A DNA stretch of 33,777 nucleotides from Gnetum montanum (Eukaryota; Streptophyta; Gnetopsida; Gnetales; Gnetaceae), in the NCBI GenBank assembly GCA_015680685.1, contig MNCI01013916.1, positions 531,383-565,159 on the forward strand. The letters run 5' to 3'. The notes below the pieces were generated by a model. That model searched no databases. It was not told the origin of the DNA and saw only the letters and a program-made list of their open reading frames with translations. The position numbers and the translations under genes are program-made. Positions 9,951-20,398 of this stretch are shown here, one piece after another (position 1 is the first letter of the stretch; each line of letters opens with the position of its first letter).

Positions 9951-10200
9951 GAATCTTTCTCCTAGAAGATCTCAAGGTTTGTAATATACAAATCTTTCTA
10001 CAATTCCCATGTTACTTCTCGAATTATGTGTCTTTATCACATAACTTTTATCATTGGGATGATCTTAGTTCTTAATATTCTATCCATCCTATCAATAATC
10101 TTAATTAGCCACTCTACAAAACTGATATTAGATTGAAGCTCAACATTCTACTAATCTATCTATTAACTAGGCTCTACAACATATTTCTTCAACATAGAAA
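9950..10200 (-). pseudogene. pol: Integrase C-terminus and chromodomain-like tail of R3
   Basis: Minus-strand reading gives YNMFHVSMLKKYVVEPS, then after stops IIDRMDRILRTKIIPMIKVM, then REVTWEL. These match in order the pattern VFHVSMLRKY ... ILDR....LRNK.IP.VKV.W ... EATWE found at the end of chromovirus integrases. The chromodomain is thought to steer integration to heterochromatin. Several stops interrupt it. Confidence 0.75.
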
Positions 10201-10559
10201 CATGAAACATATTATAAATTAACTACAAATACTATAGAAGATTAAGTTATTAGGTAACATCAACAATTTTCTTGAAAATCTAAAAGAGATCAATGTAATG
10301 TGGAGCTAACTTTACTCTTATACTAAATCTTAAAATCCTTTTTAAAGTTGAAACTTTAAGGAAAACTTGATTACCAATGCTAAAATTCAATGGTCATTTG
10401 CTAATTTTGGTGTACTTTGTATATCTATCTTGAACTTCCTATAGTCTACCTCTGATAATCTTAATTTTTTTCATAGCCTCATGGATGATGTCTATCCTAC
10501 TCTTCTTTTCATCCTCTATGAAATCTCAGCAAAGAGATATATGGAAAGGTCTATCATAT

Positions 10560-11210
10560 AATACTGCATAAGATGCTTCGTTCAATCTTGCGTAATAACT
10601 ATTATTGTAAGTAAATTCTACCAATGGAAGAATTATTTCTTAGCAATCTCTATAGTCCAAAGTCCATGCTTGAAGCATATCCTTTAGAATTTGATTCATC
10701 TATCTAAGGGTAATACATTGAGCTAAGATTCAACATAGATTCTATACTATTTTGAAAAGAATATCAAAATTGATAAGTGAACTTAGGATCTCTATTTGGA
10801 ACAATTTTATTTAGAATTCCATGTGATTTAACAATATATGATAGTCATAATTGGACAACCAGTTCTACAATTTTTGTTGCATTCATAGCTAAGAAGTGAA
10901 AAGAATTGATTAAAAGATCTAGGATCACAAGAATAAATTCCTTTCTTCTTCTAGTACAAGGTCAATCAATGATGAAATCTATGGCAATGGTTTTCCATTT
11001 TCATACTAGAATAATGTATGGAAGAAAATAACTATCATACACTAAATGCTTTTCTTTGATCTAGTGATAGACTAAACACCTAGCCACATACTAAATCATA
11101 TCCTTCTTTATATCATGCCACCAATACTATCTCTAAATGTTGTAATACATCTTATTACTTCCTAGATGCATTTGATACTTACTCAAGTGAGCCTCATTAC
11201 ATAGTTTTTG
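10560..11210 (-). pseudogene. pol: Integrase core of R3
   Basis: The zinc-binding part is at 11031-11210, readable as AHLSKYQMHLGSNKMYYN, YWWHDIKKD and CLVYH against the usual H...H...C..C pattern (HPG.TKMY, YWW.GMK.D, C..C); the second Cys is Tyr-decayed. The catalytic core follows: AIDFIID (first Asp), then IVPNRDPKFTY where the usual SDRDP.FTS Asp is Asn, then LNLSSMYYP near the usual STA.HPQTDGQSE. Then come ILKDMLQAW and EFTYNNSYYARL. Integrase would join the cDNA to host DNA; this copy is dead. Confidence 0.85.
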
Positions 11211-11559
11211 TCTAGTTATATCTAGCATGTACACCTTATTCTAAAGTCTCAACAAACTAGAACTATTAATTAGAACATTAAGTCTATAATAGAAAGATTT
11301 AGAATCTTTTCTTGGCACTAGAGATCTAAAATCTACCTTAAAGCTATCTCATTTTTGAAACTAGCCACAATAATGAGATTATAAAGTTTCCTAGCTATCT
11401 TGTGTAGTGCATTTACCACATTATTTCCTTTTCTTGGATGATATTGCACAATGAAATGAAAATTTGCTAGTAGATCTATTCATTACCTCTATCACATGAT
11501 CAACTATGGTTGATTCATAATGTACTACAAATGCTTATGATATGTCTAGAATGTAATCT

Positions 11560-11775
11560 ATTCACCATATAGGTAATGTATCCAAATATTAAAAGTAAAG
11601 GTGATGACACCTAGCTCTATATCATGAGTTGGATAAACAATCTTATAAGATTTTACCTATTTGAAAGAATGGGCTATCATCTTTTCATATTTCATATGAA
11701 CACCACTTAGCTCTTCTCTCGAAGCATCTATGTATACATCATAAGGCTTACTAGAAACCAATGAGATCAAGATAG
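11560..11775 (-). pseudogene. pol: RNase H domain of R3
   Basis: The minus strand reads KPYDVYIDAS, then MIAHSFK, then YPTHDIELGVITF and IWIHYLYGE. This is the gypsy RNase H signature (Y.DAS, then YPTHDLEL..VVFAL..WRHYLYG). It would remove RNA from the cDNA hybrid. Confidence 0.85.
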
Positions 11776-11959
11776 TCACTGAGATCAATCTCCATTTCAA
11801 CTTCTCAAAAGCTCTTTGACAAGCATCTAACTAAGAGAAAATGTAACCTTTTCTAAGTAGTTTATGTAGAGGTATTAAAATCTAAGAGAAACATTCTTCA
11901 AATATTCTATAATATTCTAATAGACTTAACAAAATTTTTGCTTCATTTATCATGGGTAG

Positions 11960-12545
11960 AATAAGTTAATCCTTGATCACTGCTATCTTTTGAGGATCCA
12001 TAGCTATTCTTGCTCTTAAATTACAAGACTAAGAAATGGTATCCCTATTTTTCAAAATGCATAATTACGAGCATGAGCATACAACTATTGATCACTTAAA
12101 CTTTATAATATTGCTCACAAGTATTTCTTATATGCATCATCATCCCTAGAGTAAATCAAAGAATCACCAATGAATACAATGATAAATTGATCTAAATAAG
12201 GATGAAACACACTATTTATTAAGTTCATGAAGATTTCTAGTACATTAGTGAGTCCAAAAGACATGACTAAAAACTTATAATGATCACATATTATTCTGAA
12301 AACTATCTTAGGCACATATTTCTCTCACACCCTAACCTAATGATAACTAAAATTTAAAATAATCTTAAAAAACATATCATCTTTTTTCATTTAATCATAC
12401 AAGTCATTAATTCTTAAAAAAGGATATCTATTTTTGGGTTTCACATGATTCAACTATTTATAATTGATACACAACCTTAAGATGTCATTGTTATTCTTTA
12501 CAAAGAATACTAGCACATGTCAAGGTAAAATAATTTATCAAATCA
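11960..12545 (-). pseudogene. pol: Reverse transcriptase domain of R3
   Basis: The minus strand reads VLVFFVKNNNDILRLCINYK, then KPKNRYPFF, then HYKFLVMSFGLTN and IVFIGDSLIYSRD. These are the gypsy RT blocks in order (VLFVKKKDG.LR.C.DYR, YPLP, YGHYEF.VMPFGLTNAP, V.F.DDIL.YS). The catalytic FIDD is FIGD here, so the active site is lost. 12115-12315 is open; the rest carries stops. IAMDPQKIAVI at about 11980-12010 marks the connection region. Confidence 0.9.
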
Positions 12546-12879
12546 TATCTTTATCCAATAATCCTTGAATCTACACTTTAAGCTCTACTAACTTCATGAA
12601 GACATCCTATCAATTTCTATGAAAATTGGCCAAGTTTCAAGCTTGAGTGTACTCTCAAACTTAATCTCTTTGTTAGGTGGCACTTTGCAAAGTTCTTTCT
12701 TAACTACATCCAAGAACTTCTAAATTACCAAAACTTATTCTACCTCATACTTAAACTCTTCATGCACTGAAATTATGTAATAATTATGATTATATTTATG
12801 CAATTTTCAAAACTTCCTAGTTGTTACCAAGTTAAGCTTAATCTATCTCTTACTAGTTTGGATTATAACCTCTTTTCCA

Positions 12880-13000
12880 CTTGTGAAAATAAGTGTGAGA
12901 GTCTTGCTCTTATAATTCAAATGTCTATCATACTTATCCAATCATTCCATCTAAGAATTACATCGTACTCTTTAAGTCTCATCATCATCATATCATTGTA
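12880..13000 (-). pseudogene. pol: Protease C-terminal motif of R3
   Basis: The minus strand reads LKEYDVILRWNDWIS at 12935-12978, matching the gypsy pattern L.EFDVILGMDWLS after the aspartic protease active site. The active-site Asp itself was not recognised. Confidence 0.65.
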
Positions 13001-13378
13001 TTACCTATTACATTTTATCACCATCTTAGTTAAAGATAACATCTCTAAAAATATCATATTAGAGGAAGAAAACATGTAGAAAGGTTGATGCTATAAATGG
13101 AACATAACTCTAGGGTTCATAAATGAATGGCTAGCACTAGGTTAAAAAAAGATCAAGAAAAAAGATTTACCAGTTTTACCTATAGTATCCATGATAGCAT
13201 TAGGCTATTTATCCTAAGGTTGATTTTTCAAAGCATAGACTCTATTCTTGTAGCTTCAATCCTTGTTCTAAACTCTTTTGTTTTATGCATTGCTTGCTTC
13301 CTTAGTCAAGTTTTCAATTTCATTGTTGAGATTCTTTCAACTCTTGTGTTTAGGCTTATTGAAAGTATGGTAATTTGG

Positions 13379-13420
13379 ACACTCATTCTTGAGATATCCA
13401 TTCTTTCCATAGCTAAAACA
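13379..13420 (-). pseudogene. gag: Decayed gag CCHC knuckle of R3
   Basis: The minus strand reads CFSYGKNGYLKNEC, exactly the CX2CX4HX4C spacing, with the second Cys and the His both replaced by Tyr. It sits between the gag body and the protease, as expected. Confidence 0.75.
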
Positions 13421-13539
13421 TGTGTAAGGAGAACTAAATATTTTTTAGCTACTACTACTTCTAGAAGTCCTAGCCTAATTAGAGATGTTAGTTTTGATCA
13501 TAGATTGGGATCTTCTCTTGAGCTAATTTAGTTTTCTCT

Positions 13540-14290
13540 TCATGCCCAATCCTATGCTCCATTCTATATCCAAGATCTTAGTATGAGTTGTTCTATACTA
13601 AATCAAATAAAAAGGAATCAATCCTATACTTATAAGCTTACTCAATTCATCAACAAAGTAGTTATTTATTTCTTCCTTATCATCATATAGGTGAGGGTTA
13701 AACTCAACCAACTAGAGAAACTTTTCATCATATTCAGAAAGAGTGAGATCACATTACTTCAAATTAGATAAATCCATGGTCTTATTCCTCCTAAACTCAT
13801 TATACGTGGATCTCCCTTTGAAGCCTCTAACAAATTCAATCTATTCCATCTCTTTATGTGTCCAACCTCTAGTAACCTAGTTATCTACCACCAATTTTTG
13901 GCTATACCCTTAAGTTTATGGATAGCCAAATAAATTTAGTATAGAAAAGTATAACTCATAAGTTAAAAAGCTTTTTCAACCTTAAATAACCACTTAAAAG
14001 TTGATACTAGATTTTCAACACCATTAAGAGATGAGAATTTCAACCTCCTAAACTACTTCAAGAGAGCTTACTCAATGGGTCTTCTACCACAAGTTTTTAA
14101 ATTATCAAGTTGACATTGTTCATTGCTTCCAATAATATATTGATTTTTTATACTCAAATAAGTGAACATATCCCTCATCATATCATTCTAAGAGATCTCC
14201 CTATTAGACTGATTGGGAATTGTCCTATTCAGGGTCTTAAGAATTCTTCTTGGTGGCATCCTATACTGGAAATCTAAAAACACATGTTAA
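13540..14290 (-). pseudogene. gag: Gag body of R3
   Basis: The minus strand gives GIAKNWW, then FVRGFKGRSTYNEFRRNK, then LTLSEYDEKFL, then EFNPHLYDDKEE and NNYFVDELSK. This fits the chromovirus gag pattern (L.G.A..WW, F...F...Y.P, M.V.EY...F..L....P......E..R...F..GL). Stops and frameshifts are spread throughout. The plus-strand ORF at 13127-13531 is only the antisense shadow of this region. Confidence 0.8.
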
Positions 14291-14297
14291 AACTTGA

Positions 14298-14310
14298 GCT
14301 TTGATACTAA
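14298..14310 (-). other. Primer binding site of R3 (tRNA-iMet type)
   Basis: Minus strand TTAGTATCAAAGC lies two bases inside the LTR end (GGCTATTACA). The usual chromovirus site TTGGTATCAGAGC differs by two G-to-A transitions. Confidence 0.8.
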
Positions 14311-14312
14311 CT

Positions 14313-14443
14313 TGTAATAGCCTAGTAACAAGAATTAAGTTAGAAAAGTATTCCTTTGATAAAAATATGAAAATGTGGAAAAAAATTGCTTACATAAAAT
14401 CAAAGGGATGCCAAAAAAACTAACAAAAAAAGTAGTACACATT
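14313..14443 (-). mobile_element. Inner tip of the 5' LTR of R3
   Basis: Plus strand begins TGTAATAGCC, the complement of an LTR 3' end in CA. It is interrupted after 14443 by R2 and resumes at 20394. Its last 30 bases match 290-320 of the other LTR. Confidence 0.8.
14439..14443. repeat. Left target-site duplication of R2 (ACATT)
   Basis: ACATT precedes the R2 5' LTR, and ACATC follows the 3' LTR (20394-20398). The uninterrupted paralogue in the other R3 LTR reads GTAGTAGACATTCATAG (ACATT at 316-320), which independently confirms the site. Confidence 0.85.
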
Positions 14444-15303
14444 TGATGAATCGTGATTCATCAGGCTATGATATTGGACCCCCAATATTGAATCCACAAT
14501 ATTGGGTATGCGATATCATGGCCCAAATAATGATATCAGATACACGATATTGTGATTCCTGTGTGAGTCTATAAATACACATGTAGGTGCACGAGAGGAG
14601 TCAATCCTTTAAGTTTGGAAATATTTAGTTTTAGAAGTTAGTTCATTTCTTTTCTTTTTTCTCTCTCAACCCTTTCTCCCAATGCATGCTCGCAGTGTGA
14701 TGATTGTAATTGTACGGCATCCTTTATTCGAGTGTGATGTACTTGGACACGTACATGATCAGAAATGAAGATTGATATTACTTCATCATTGCAGCATTCA
14801 CTTAGTTTAATTACTTAATTTTAATTGTTATTAAATGTGGAATGAGTACAACTTAATCACGAGCATCTACGTGTGACTACTTGGTATCCTAGTAGAGTAC
14901 TCGAGCCATGTGCTTGGTAATCCCAGTGGTAGTTGTGCATGAGGCCTATGATGTGTACAGATGATTAAGGAACAAATTCTCATCATACTTAGGCTAGCTT
15001 AGATTCTCTCTCCCTATCTCCTCTTAGTATAGCTCTCTCTCTCCCTTTTCCCTCCTAGCTTAGCTAAGATTATTTTCCATCACCTCTAGGAGTAGCATTA
15101 GTTAAGGAACACATCATACACCTCACTCTAGACTAAACCATATGTGAAAAAGAAAATACTAGTCCAGGTGGGAAGATAGTGAACTATGATCAGTGAGTAA
15201 CTATCTAGATACCAAAACTAGCCCATCTATGGAGTTCAACCAGATCATGTGTAAAACGCTCATATTCGTATGGTTGAGTGTAGGGGTACCTTGCCACTCA
15301 TCA
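14444..15303 (+). repeat. 5' LTR of R2
   Basis: 860 bp. Starts with a near-palindrome (TGATGAATC-GT-GATTCATCA) and ends GCCACTCATCA. U3 has degenerate GATATC/CAATATTG repeats (14466-14555), with a TATA box at 14570-14577. A CT-rich stretch (15007-15055) precedes the conserved 3' end. Confidence 0.92.
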
Positions 15304-15304
15304 T

Positions 15305-15322
15305 TGGTGTTGTTGCTGGGGA
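15305..15322 (+). other. Primer binding site of R2 (tRNA-Asp type)
   Basis: TGGTGTTGTTGCTGGGGA matches 14 of 18 positions of the tRNA-Asp complement. All four differences are C to T, and three of them remove the three CpG sites. The R1 site decayed at different positions. Confidence 0.75.
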
Positions 15323-15442
15323 CAGTGCTAGTTATTTAGATTAGTTATATCATACAAGATCACTGTAATGAGTATTAACGATATATCCTTTAGAAAAGAA
15401 ATTAAATTAAATTGCAAACAGGTCACACACAAATTCACAACT

Positions 15443-17480
15443 ATGTCTCTCCCAAAAGACTATGATAATGTAACAACTAGTAGGGTAATTCATTGGAGAA
15501 CCAACGAATTTTATGATGAAGAAGATGAAGTTTGAAGTACCCAATCTGATGTAGGGGTTTCCTATGAATATAAATGAAGACAACATCATCCCAACTCATA
15601 AATGCATAACCTACCAAATGACAATGAACCCCTACTGGTTACTACAAGCTTAACGCAAATACAAGAGGCTGTTCAAATATCCCTCAGGCATCGCAAGAAG
15701 AGCTGTCTACCCAAGCTTGATTTGAACAACTTTTCTAAGTTTTCTGGAGGCTATGATTTAGATCCGCAACATCGTCTACAAGCCTTCCATGATTCCTATG
15801 TATGGAATAATATTAATAATGGATGGAAAAAACTTAAGCTCTTTCCTACGATACTCGTTGGCTAAGCAAAAGCATGGTATAGGTATTTAAAACCAAGATC
15901 AATTTGACATTGGCCAACAATGGTAGAGCTCTTCAACGAAAGATATCAAACTTATGCAAGAGTGTCAACCTTGAGGAGACAAATCCAAGAGTGGAAACAA
16001 GCACAACATGAAACCCTGGACATGGCCTTAGAATGATATTATGCACTGTTTAACAACTACCTAGGCCATGGGTTCTTCAAGGAAAGGCTAATGCATCACA
16101 TCATAGATGGGCTTTGTAATGAAACAAGGAAAACCCTAGGGATGTATGCCCAAGGTCAACTATATGAGCTACAAACCCATAAACTCAAAGAGCTTATTAA
16201 TTGGGTAGCAAAAGAAGAAGGAGAAATGGGTAAATGGGAGAATGTTGAAAAATCTCAATAGGCCCAAAACCTTAAATCAATAAGGACCCATGATTATGAA
16301 GAGGAGAAATCAACTCATCGTAAGGAGGTGGAACAAGTACTACAATCATTGGATGAAGTTGAGGCAGAGATCAATAAGATGATGGAATGGATGCATAAAA
16401 AATGTAGAGAATATGCCAACATTATTGGAGGTAGAGTCATGATGAACCAAGAAGCAAGACAAAATACCCTTAGACAATTGGAAAGAAAGGTTGAAAAAAA
16501 ATAAGAGCTAAACTGCCAATCATATGTATCAATGCAACAGTTTCCTGTACGATCATCCCAAGGGCCAATGTCCAATATTTTCACATTTACAGGAGCATTG
16601 GGGAAGAGTGTTACATCCAAAGTTCATACAAAAATACTATGTTTGATCATAGTGACAACAATCTTAGTTGTGGGGAAGGCCATCCCCAAACTGGCTAAAC
16701 CCTTCATATCATCTGAGTCCAAGCACTTATCAAGTTCAACATCCTGTTTCCCCAGCTAGGTCAACATCCTCTATCTCATCACATTATTATTATTCTCCTC
16801 AATACTATCAACCCATATCCTCTCCAATAGGATCACCACCTCGTGTACATTACACTTCTCCTCAATTTCAACATTCTCATCCTTCATCTCCTTCTACATC
16901 GCCACCAAGTGTTCTAGAAGGGTTTTCTCCATAGCAACAACCCATGAATATTACTTGTACTTCTACTGACAACAGTAGTGGAAACTCTCCTTAACATTAA
17001 ACACACCCCTTCTTTTGGCATGACTGTAAGAAGGGATAGCATAGTTCCGAGCCCACTATATCCTCCAACCCAACACAAGTCTAACACTATGGTGCATCCT
17101 CCTCCACAAACCCAATGCCTCATGTTACTTTCTCAGGGCCACCAACCAATACTCCAACAACCATATAGCCCAATGAATATCACCACATAGGGAGACATGC
17201 CGATCGTTGCATACCATCTTACAGTCACGGGTGCCATAGTGGGTCAACCACTCATCCATTGACTACATCTTATAAATTTCCCTGCTATGCTTACTATAAT
17301 CAAGTTTGTGAACCCCACTTGGGGTACATTCCAACCACCACATCAAAAGACACCCAATGGTTCAGATATGACTGGATCCCAATACATCCAACATGCAAGG
17401 ATCCCAACTTTTCATTTATTTATCCTCACCATACTCAATCATTTAGTTATGAGGGATACCCCCATTCTAATAACAAGTAA
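15443..17480 (+). pseudogene. gag: Gag-like ORF of R2, broken
   Basis: ATG 15443 (MSLPKDYDN) opens a frame that can be followed, through several stops, to about 16500. After one shift, a second frame carries the CCHC remnant (16533-16571: C-NS-F-LYD-H-PKGQ-C, second Cys lost to Phe), the Pro/Ser/Tyr tail (YYSPQYYQP, YTSPQFQHSHP) and the C-terminal AYYNQVCEP...SYEGYPHSNNK ending at TAA 17478. The capsid-like part matches R1 closely (F.ERYQTYARVS, EWKQAQHE, IIDGL, TRKTLGMYAQ). A helical region around 16200-16450 (EEGEMGKWENVEK, LDEVEAEINKMMEWMHKK) follows. Full length would be near 680 residues. No protease motif follows. Confidence 0.8.
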
Positions 17481-18848
17481 GATTAATAAATATTTTTCAT
17501 TTTCTTTAATGTTGAAATTTTTGTTTTTTAGTTTTTCACTTTTCAACTTATTGTTTGATCTTTTTTCCTTTTTGTCTATTTATCTTTTTACCTTTTTATA
17601 AGTAATGTCATCTAGGAATAAAACACTCATGTGAACTGTTGGTCAAGGTGTTGTTTTATGCTATCAAGTCACAAGTGACTAATTATTTGAACAGCAAGCC
17701 CATCACATCCACCCACCCATTCTATTAATAAGAGGTTCTACCCTGGGTATAATGATATTCCTAATCATTAAAACTTAAATTAATTTTATGTTATTGTACC
17801 TAGAATGAAGAAGGATGGACTAAGAGGGAATGGTTAGGGTATGACATCAAGGGGACTTGTGGCTCTCTTTGGTGACATCTGTAGGAGTTATCGTGTAGCT
17901 TGGTTATACTAAGATCCTTGTAAATCTAATGAAAAATGGGAGTAAGAGTAATTAAAAGGCACTCAACCAGAAAAATAATAATAATTTTAATCTAGGGGGT
18001 TCCACTAGAAAGACATGCATCCATGCCTGAAGGTAGGTGACTTCTCTAGATTAAGCAATAAATCAAAAAAAAAAAAAACCAAGTGCCACAAAGCAAAATC
18101 ACTCCTTCCTTATACAAAACTCCAAGTGATTGTACACCTTGCTAACATGATGCTCTCATGGTTGTCTATCATTGGGATGACACAATGCGATGTCACTAAT
18201 CATAGGAATGGACTTGGTCTTGATTTTTGAGCGACAAGTTAATGACACATTAATCATGCTTTACACTGAGTATTCATTATGCCCTAGGCCAGATACCTTA
18301 TGTCCCACTCTCTACAATCCCTTCTACAATTTTTCCCATCTTGTTGTTCATGTAATTAGGACTTGTGACTTGTGTAGCATTGAATTTATACCTCATCATG
18401 GTGGTATCTACATATGTGTGTTTTGTGGAACTAGTGTGGATTACATTTAACCCTTCTAGTGCCTATGAACATTTTAAGGTGTGGTTACGCAAGGGCATTA
18501 TAGGTTGGAACCTGCTTTGGGGAGGACCCACGTGCGTGACTTTTGTAATTTGTACTTGTTGCACACCAGCACATCATTTTATACCCTTTGAGTACTTCAT
18601 TGGCAAATCTATTCTTTCCTTTGTCATAATTTTATCAAACATTCCTCAAAACCATTACATGCCCTTTGATGTGTCACCTAAACAAACTAGGTCCGACATT
18701 AAACTTTTAGGGAAACTTCCTTGAAAACATTTCTAACTCTAAAATCACACTAAGTAAAGAATTCAACCTTTATTAAAGGCAATAAGGTATGAAATCATTG
18801 AACTTCTTTCAATAACCTTACTAATAATTGATCTTTGTGGGATTATAG
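17481..18848 (+). other. Conserved spacer of R2, no pol
   Basis: It begins with a T-rich stretch (17497-17605) missing in R1, then aligns with R1 4350-6070. The best-conserved part is 18427-18540. 18190-18450 and 18365-18724 are open in overlapping frames, and both show some similarity to R1 at the residue level, so I cannot say which, if either, was coding. No RT or integrase motif was found. Confidence 0.6.
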
Positions 18849-19286
18849 ATGGCCCCTAAAAGAGGACAACAAGGAGGACCTTCTCAAGGTGCAACTAAAT
18901 GACAAGGGGAAGGCAGAGGTCAAGGACCTCATGCAGAACATGCAAAGCAAGAGGCACAATCATTCAACATCCATCATGGAACTCTTGTTATTGAATAATC
19001 TATCCAAGAAAAAGGAGGATAGGTCAAGGCTTAAGCTTATGAAGAGGAATGACAGGTATTTGCATCATGGTATCTCAAGGCCAATCAAGTGTTCCCACAG
19101 CTACTGTGTCCATGGAAAGTGTCGACTCCATCAAACATTGGAACATCAGCATGGACAACTCATAATCCATGGATAGAAGAGAAGAAATGTTAGGTGCTTC
19201 TTCAATGGTATCAATCTCAGAATCCTAGCACACAGAATAAAGGAAAGGCACCCATGGAGGAGCCACTACCACCTGGAACTACATGA
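18849..19286 (+). pseudogene. ORF2 of R2, unknown product, broken and shorter
   Basis: ATG 18849 (MAPKRGQQGGPSQGATK) to TGA 19284 stays in one frame of 145 codons with six internal stops. The start and the Pro-rich end (NKGKAPMEEPLPPGTT) match R1 ORF2. The middle (WYLKANQVFPQLLCPW, AWTTHNPWIEEKK) does not match the R1 middle and is about 110 codons shorter overall. Function unknown. The Gly/Gln/Lys-rich start could bind nucleic acid, but that is only a guess. Confidence 0.55.
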
Positions 19287-19470
19287 GTTCCACAAAATTT
19301 TGCAATTTTGTGATTTTTGCATTTCTTGTGTTGTGTCCCAATTTTGTTCTATTAAGTTCTCCACTACAGCATGAATAAATTCCCTGTCAGTCAATAATCC
19401 CATACCTATCCACTGTGTAATTAATGGGGCTTGTTCTCATTTTGACTCAAGGACAAGTTTTCATTCAGTC
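19287..19470 (+). other. 3' untranslated stretch of R2
   Basis: Non-coding. It matches R1 6839-7018 closely (GCATGAATAAATTCC, TCAATAATCCCATACCTATC). Confidence 0.6.
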
Positions 19471-19479
19471 ATGGGGGTA
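19471..19479 (+). other. Polypurine tract of R2
   Basis: ATGGGGGTA directly precedes the 3' LTR start TGATGAATCG, as in R1. Confidence 0.65.
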
Positions 19480-20393
19480 TGATGAATCGTGATTCATTAG
19501 GCTGCAATATCGGACCCCCGATATTGGATCCATGATATCAGGTATGCGAAATCATAGCCCAAATAATGATATCAAATACGTGATATCATAACTCCTGTGT
19601 GAGCCTATAAATACACATGTAGGCACACAAGAGGAGTTAGTCCTTTAAGTTTGAAAATAGTTAGTTTTAGAAGTTAGTTCTTTTCTTTTCTTTTTTCTCT
19701 TTCAACCCTTTCTCCTAGTGCATGCTCGCAATGTGATGATTGTAATTGTACGACATCCTTTATTTGAGTGTGATGTACTTGGAAATGCACATGATCAGAA
19801 ATAAAGATCGAGATTACTTCATCATTGTTATTAAATGCAAAATGAGTATGACTTAATCACGAGCATCTACGTGTGACTGCTTGGTATTCCAATAGCATAC
19901 TCAAGCCATGCGCTTGGTAATCCTAGTGGTAGTCATGCACAAGGCCTAAGATGTGTACAGATGATTAAGGAATGGATGCTCATTGCACTTAGGCTAGATT
20001 AGATTCTCTCTCCCTATCTCCTCTTAGTATAGCTCTCTCTCTCTCCNNNNNNNNNNNNNNNNNNNNNNNNNNNNNNNNNNGGAGAGAGAGAGAGCTATAC
20101 TAAGAGGAGATAGGGAGAGAGAATCTAATCTAGCCTAAGTGCNCCTAGCTTAGCTAAGATTATTTTCCATCGCCTCCAAGAGTAGCATTAGTTTAGGGAC
20201 ACATCATATGCCTCACTCTAGACTAAACCATACGTGACAAAGAAAATACTAGTCCAGGTGGGAAAATAGTGAACTACGATCAACGAGTAACTATCTAGAT
20301 ACCAAAACTAGCCCATCTATGGAGTTTGACTGGATCATGAGTGAAATGCTTGTATTTGTATGGTTGAGTGTAGGGATACCTCGCCACTCATCA
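19480..20393 (+). repeat. 3' LTR of R2, with assembly gap
   Basis: Pairs with 14444-15303. The TATA box is at 19606-19613. It lacks 36 bp present in the 5' LTR (after TTCATCATTG at about 19829). Around the gap it contains an inverted block not present in the 5' LTR. Ends CGCCACTCATCA. Confidence 0.88.
19985..20142. repeat. 62 bp perfect inverted repeat around a 34-N gap
   Basis: 19985-20046 and 20081-20142 are exact reverse complements and flank 34 N's (20047-20080), with one more N at 20143. The intact 5' LTR has only the left arm, then CTTTTCCCTCCTAGCTTAG. The right arm is therefore best explained as an assembly or gap-filling error at a CT microsatellite, not biology. Confidence 0.9.
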
Positions 20394-20398
20394 ACATC
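20394..20398. repeat. Right target-site duplication of R2 (ACATC)
   Basis: Follows the R2 3' LTR; one mismatch (T to C at the last base) to ACATT at 14439-14443. Confidence 0.8.

Larger units (their letters stand above)
9936..14312 (-). mobile_element. Internal region of Ty3/gypsy chromovirus-like element R3
   Basis: On the minus strand the order is primer site, gag, CCHC knuckle, protease, RT, RNase H, integrase, chromodomain-like tail, polypurine tract, which is the order of a Ty3/gypsy chromovirus. All parts carry stops and frameshifts. At 4.4 kb it is somewhat short, so small deletions are likely. The long LTRs and the integrase tail suggest the Tekay/Del clade (inference). Confidence 0.88.
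14444..20393 (+). mobile_element. Complete non-autonomous LTR retrotransposon R2
   Basis: Same plan as R1: LTR, tRNA-Asp-type primer site, gag-like pseudogene, spacer, ORF2, G-run polypurine tract, LTR. It is 5.95 kb including an assembly gap. The LTR body and internal region are related to R1 but the first 200 bp of the LTR and the middle of ORF2 differ, so it is a sister subfamily. No pol is recognisable. Confidence 0.9.

Noticed and set aside
13127-13531. Plus-strand 134-codon ORF
   Set aside because: It is antisense to the R3 gag/knuckle region, whose minus-strand reading gives recognisable motifs. Leu/Ile/Ser-rich shadow.
20047-20143. Hairpin element or MITE at the gap
   Set aside because: Arms are exact copies of LTR sequence next to N's and absent from the sister LTR; no target duplication. 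An assembly error explains it better.
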